Assembly (NCBI GenBank): GCA_937925595.1
Contig: CALALQ010000343.1
Location: forward strand, 1 to 5,206
DNA: 5,206 bases
Direction: 5' to 3'
Source: an uncultured Demequina sp.
GTDB lineage: Bacteria; Actinomycetota; Actinomycetes; Actinomycetales; Demequinaceae
The position numbers and the translations under genes were made by a program. Below, one piece after another: positions 4,796-5,206 of the stretch (its first letter is position 1; each line of letters opens with the position of its first letter). The notes under the pieces were generated by a model. It worked only from the letters and a program-made list of their open reading frames with translations. It searched no databases and was not told the DNA's origin.

Positions 4796-5206
4796 ATGCC
4801 GAACACGTTGCGCGTCGGAGCATCCGTCGCCGTCCTCATCGCCGCAGGCGCACTCGCGCTCACCGGATGCACGAGCACCTCAGACGGCGGCGCGTCGCAC
4901 CCGGCGACGGCGAGCGCCGAGGTCGTCGCGCCGGTGATCGTCGACCTCAACGACGTCGACGGGACGACGGTCGAGGTGGAGGTGGGCAACACGATCGACC
5001 TGACGGGCGACGACGAGACCTACGCCGACTGGGGCGCCGAGATCGCCGACGACGACATCGTCGAGTTCACCCCCGGCCGCGACGACGGCAGCGCACAGTT
5101 CAACCCCGGCCTGAACGCCCTCGCCGTCGGCGAGACCGAGGTCCGCCTCGACAACACGACGACGGACCAGACGGTCACGTTCACCGTGAAGGTGGTCGAG
5201 AACGGG
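4796..5206 (+). CDS. Acidic secreted lipoprotein, probable beta-sandwich domain (3' end beyond window)
   Basis: The frame has 137 codons and is still open at the window edge. Residues 1-24 are a lipoprotein signal peptide with a hydrophobic core (VGASVAVLIAAGALAL) and the lipobox L22-T-G-C25. C25 should be lipidated and anchor the protein to the outer face of the membrane. A Ser/Thr/Gly/Ala linker (26-45) leads to an Asp/Glu-rich body with alternating hydrophobic residues typical of beta strands: TTVEVEVGNTIDLTG, DDIVEFTPGRDDGSAQFNPG, GETEVRLDN, DQTVTFTVKVV. This pattern suggests an Ig-like or similar beta sandwich that is nearly complete at the window end. I do not recognise a named family. 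It recalls the overall build of Ig-like protease inhibitors such as chagasin, but chagasin's NPTTGY and RPW motifs are absent. It is divergent from the secreted M6 protease across a 259-bp gap, so shared regulation is possible. Confidence 0.88.
   Translation, partial: MPNTLRVGASVAVLIAAGALALTGCTSTSDGGASHPATASAEVVAPVIVDLNDVDGTTVEVEVGNTIDLTGDDETYADWGAEIADDDIVEFTPGRDDGSAQFNPGLNALAVGETEVRLDNTTTDQTVTFTVKVVENG

Noticed and set aside
4537..4992. N-terminal extension of the protease by 152 residues
   Set aside because: The frame is open, but it runs antisense through the lipoprotein gene. A signal peptide and an excellent ribosome binding site mark the start at 4536.
1..5206. CRISPR array, insertion sequence, tRNA or phage element
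   Set aside because: No regularly spaced repeats, transposase-like protein, terminal inverted repeats or tRNA-like fold was seen. Base composition is even across the genes.

Overview
The window looks like ordinary chromosomal DNA from a high-GC Gram-positive actinobacterium. Codon third positions are almost all G or C, Lrp translation starts at GTG, and the secreted proteins have Ala-rich export signals. A member of the Microbacteriaceae would fit, but that family assignment is an impression rather than something the sequence proves.

There are four protein genes in two divergent pairs, and the pairs meet tail to tail. On the left, an M24-family (creatinase / Xaa-Pro aminopeptidase-like) gene runs leftward and is cut by the window edge (1-951). 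A Lrp/AsnC-type regulator runs rightward (1121-1603). The 169-bp AT-richer gap between them holds an exact inverted pair of 8-mers (GTAGCGAT / ATCGCTAC), a second smaller dyad and candidate -10 boxes. This is the usual layout for a divergently transcribed, autoregulating Lrp-type regulator and its target.

A strong GC hairpin (1604-1638) separates the regulator from the next gene, which converges on it. That gene (1657-4536, minus strand) encodes a 959-residue secreted zinc metalloprotease of the immune inhibitor A (M6) family. It has a signal peptide, a propeptide ending in an unusual His-Gly tract, the HEYGHDLGLPD zinc motif, a DxDGDGD calcium-loop-like segment and C-terminal beta-rich domains.

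A 259-bp divergent gap (4537-4795) carries a leader hairpin, a good ribosome binding site and a candidate -10 for the protease, plus a C6/G5 palindrome. To its right is a lipoprotein gene (4796 to the window end, incomplete) with a clear lipobox and an acidic, probably beta-sandwich body of unknown function.

The first pair probably belongs to regulated amino-acid, peptide or amidine-type catabolism. The second pair is an exported protease beside a surface-anchored lipoprotein that may share its regulation. I see no mobile element, CRISPR array, tRNA, rRNA or clear novel multigene system. The points most worth a second look are the His-Gly tract, the metal-ligand substitution in the M24 protein, and the two divergent control regions.
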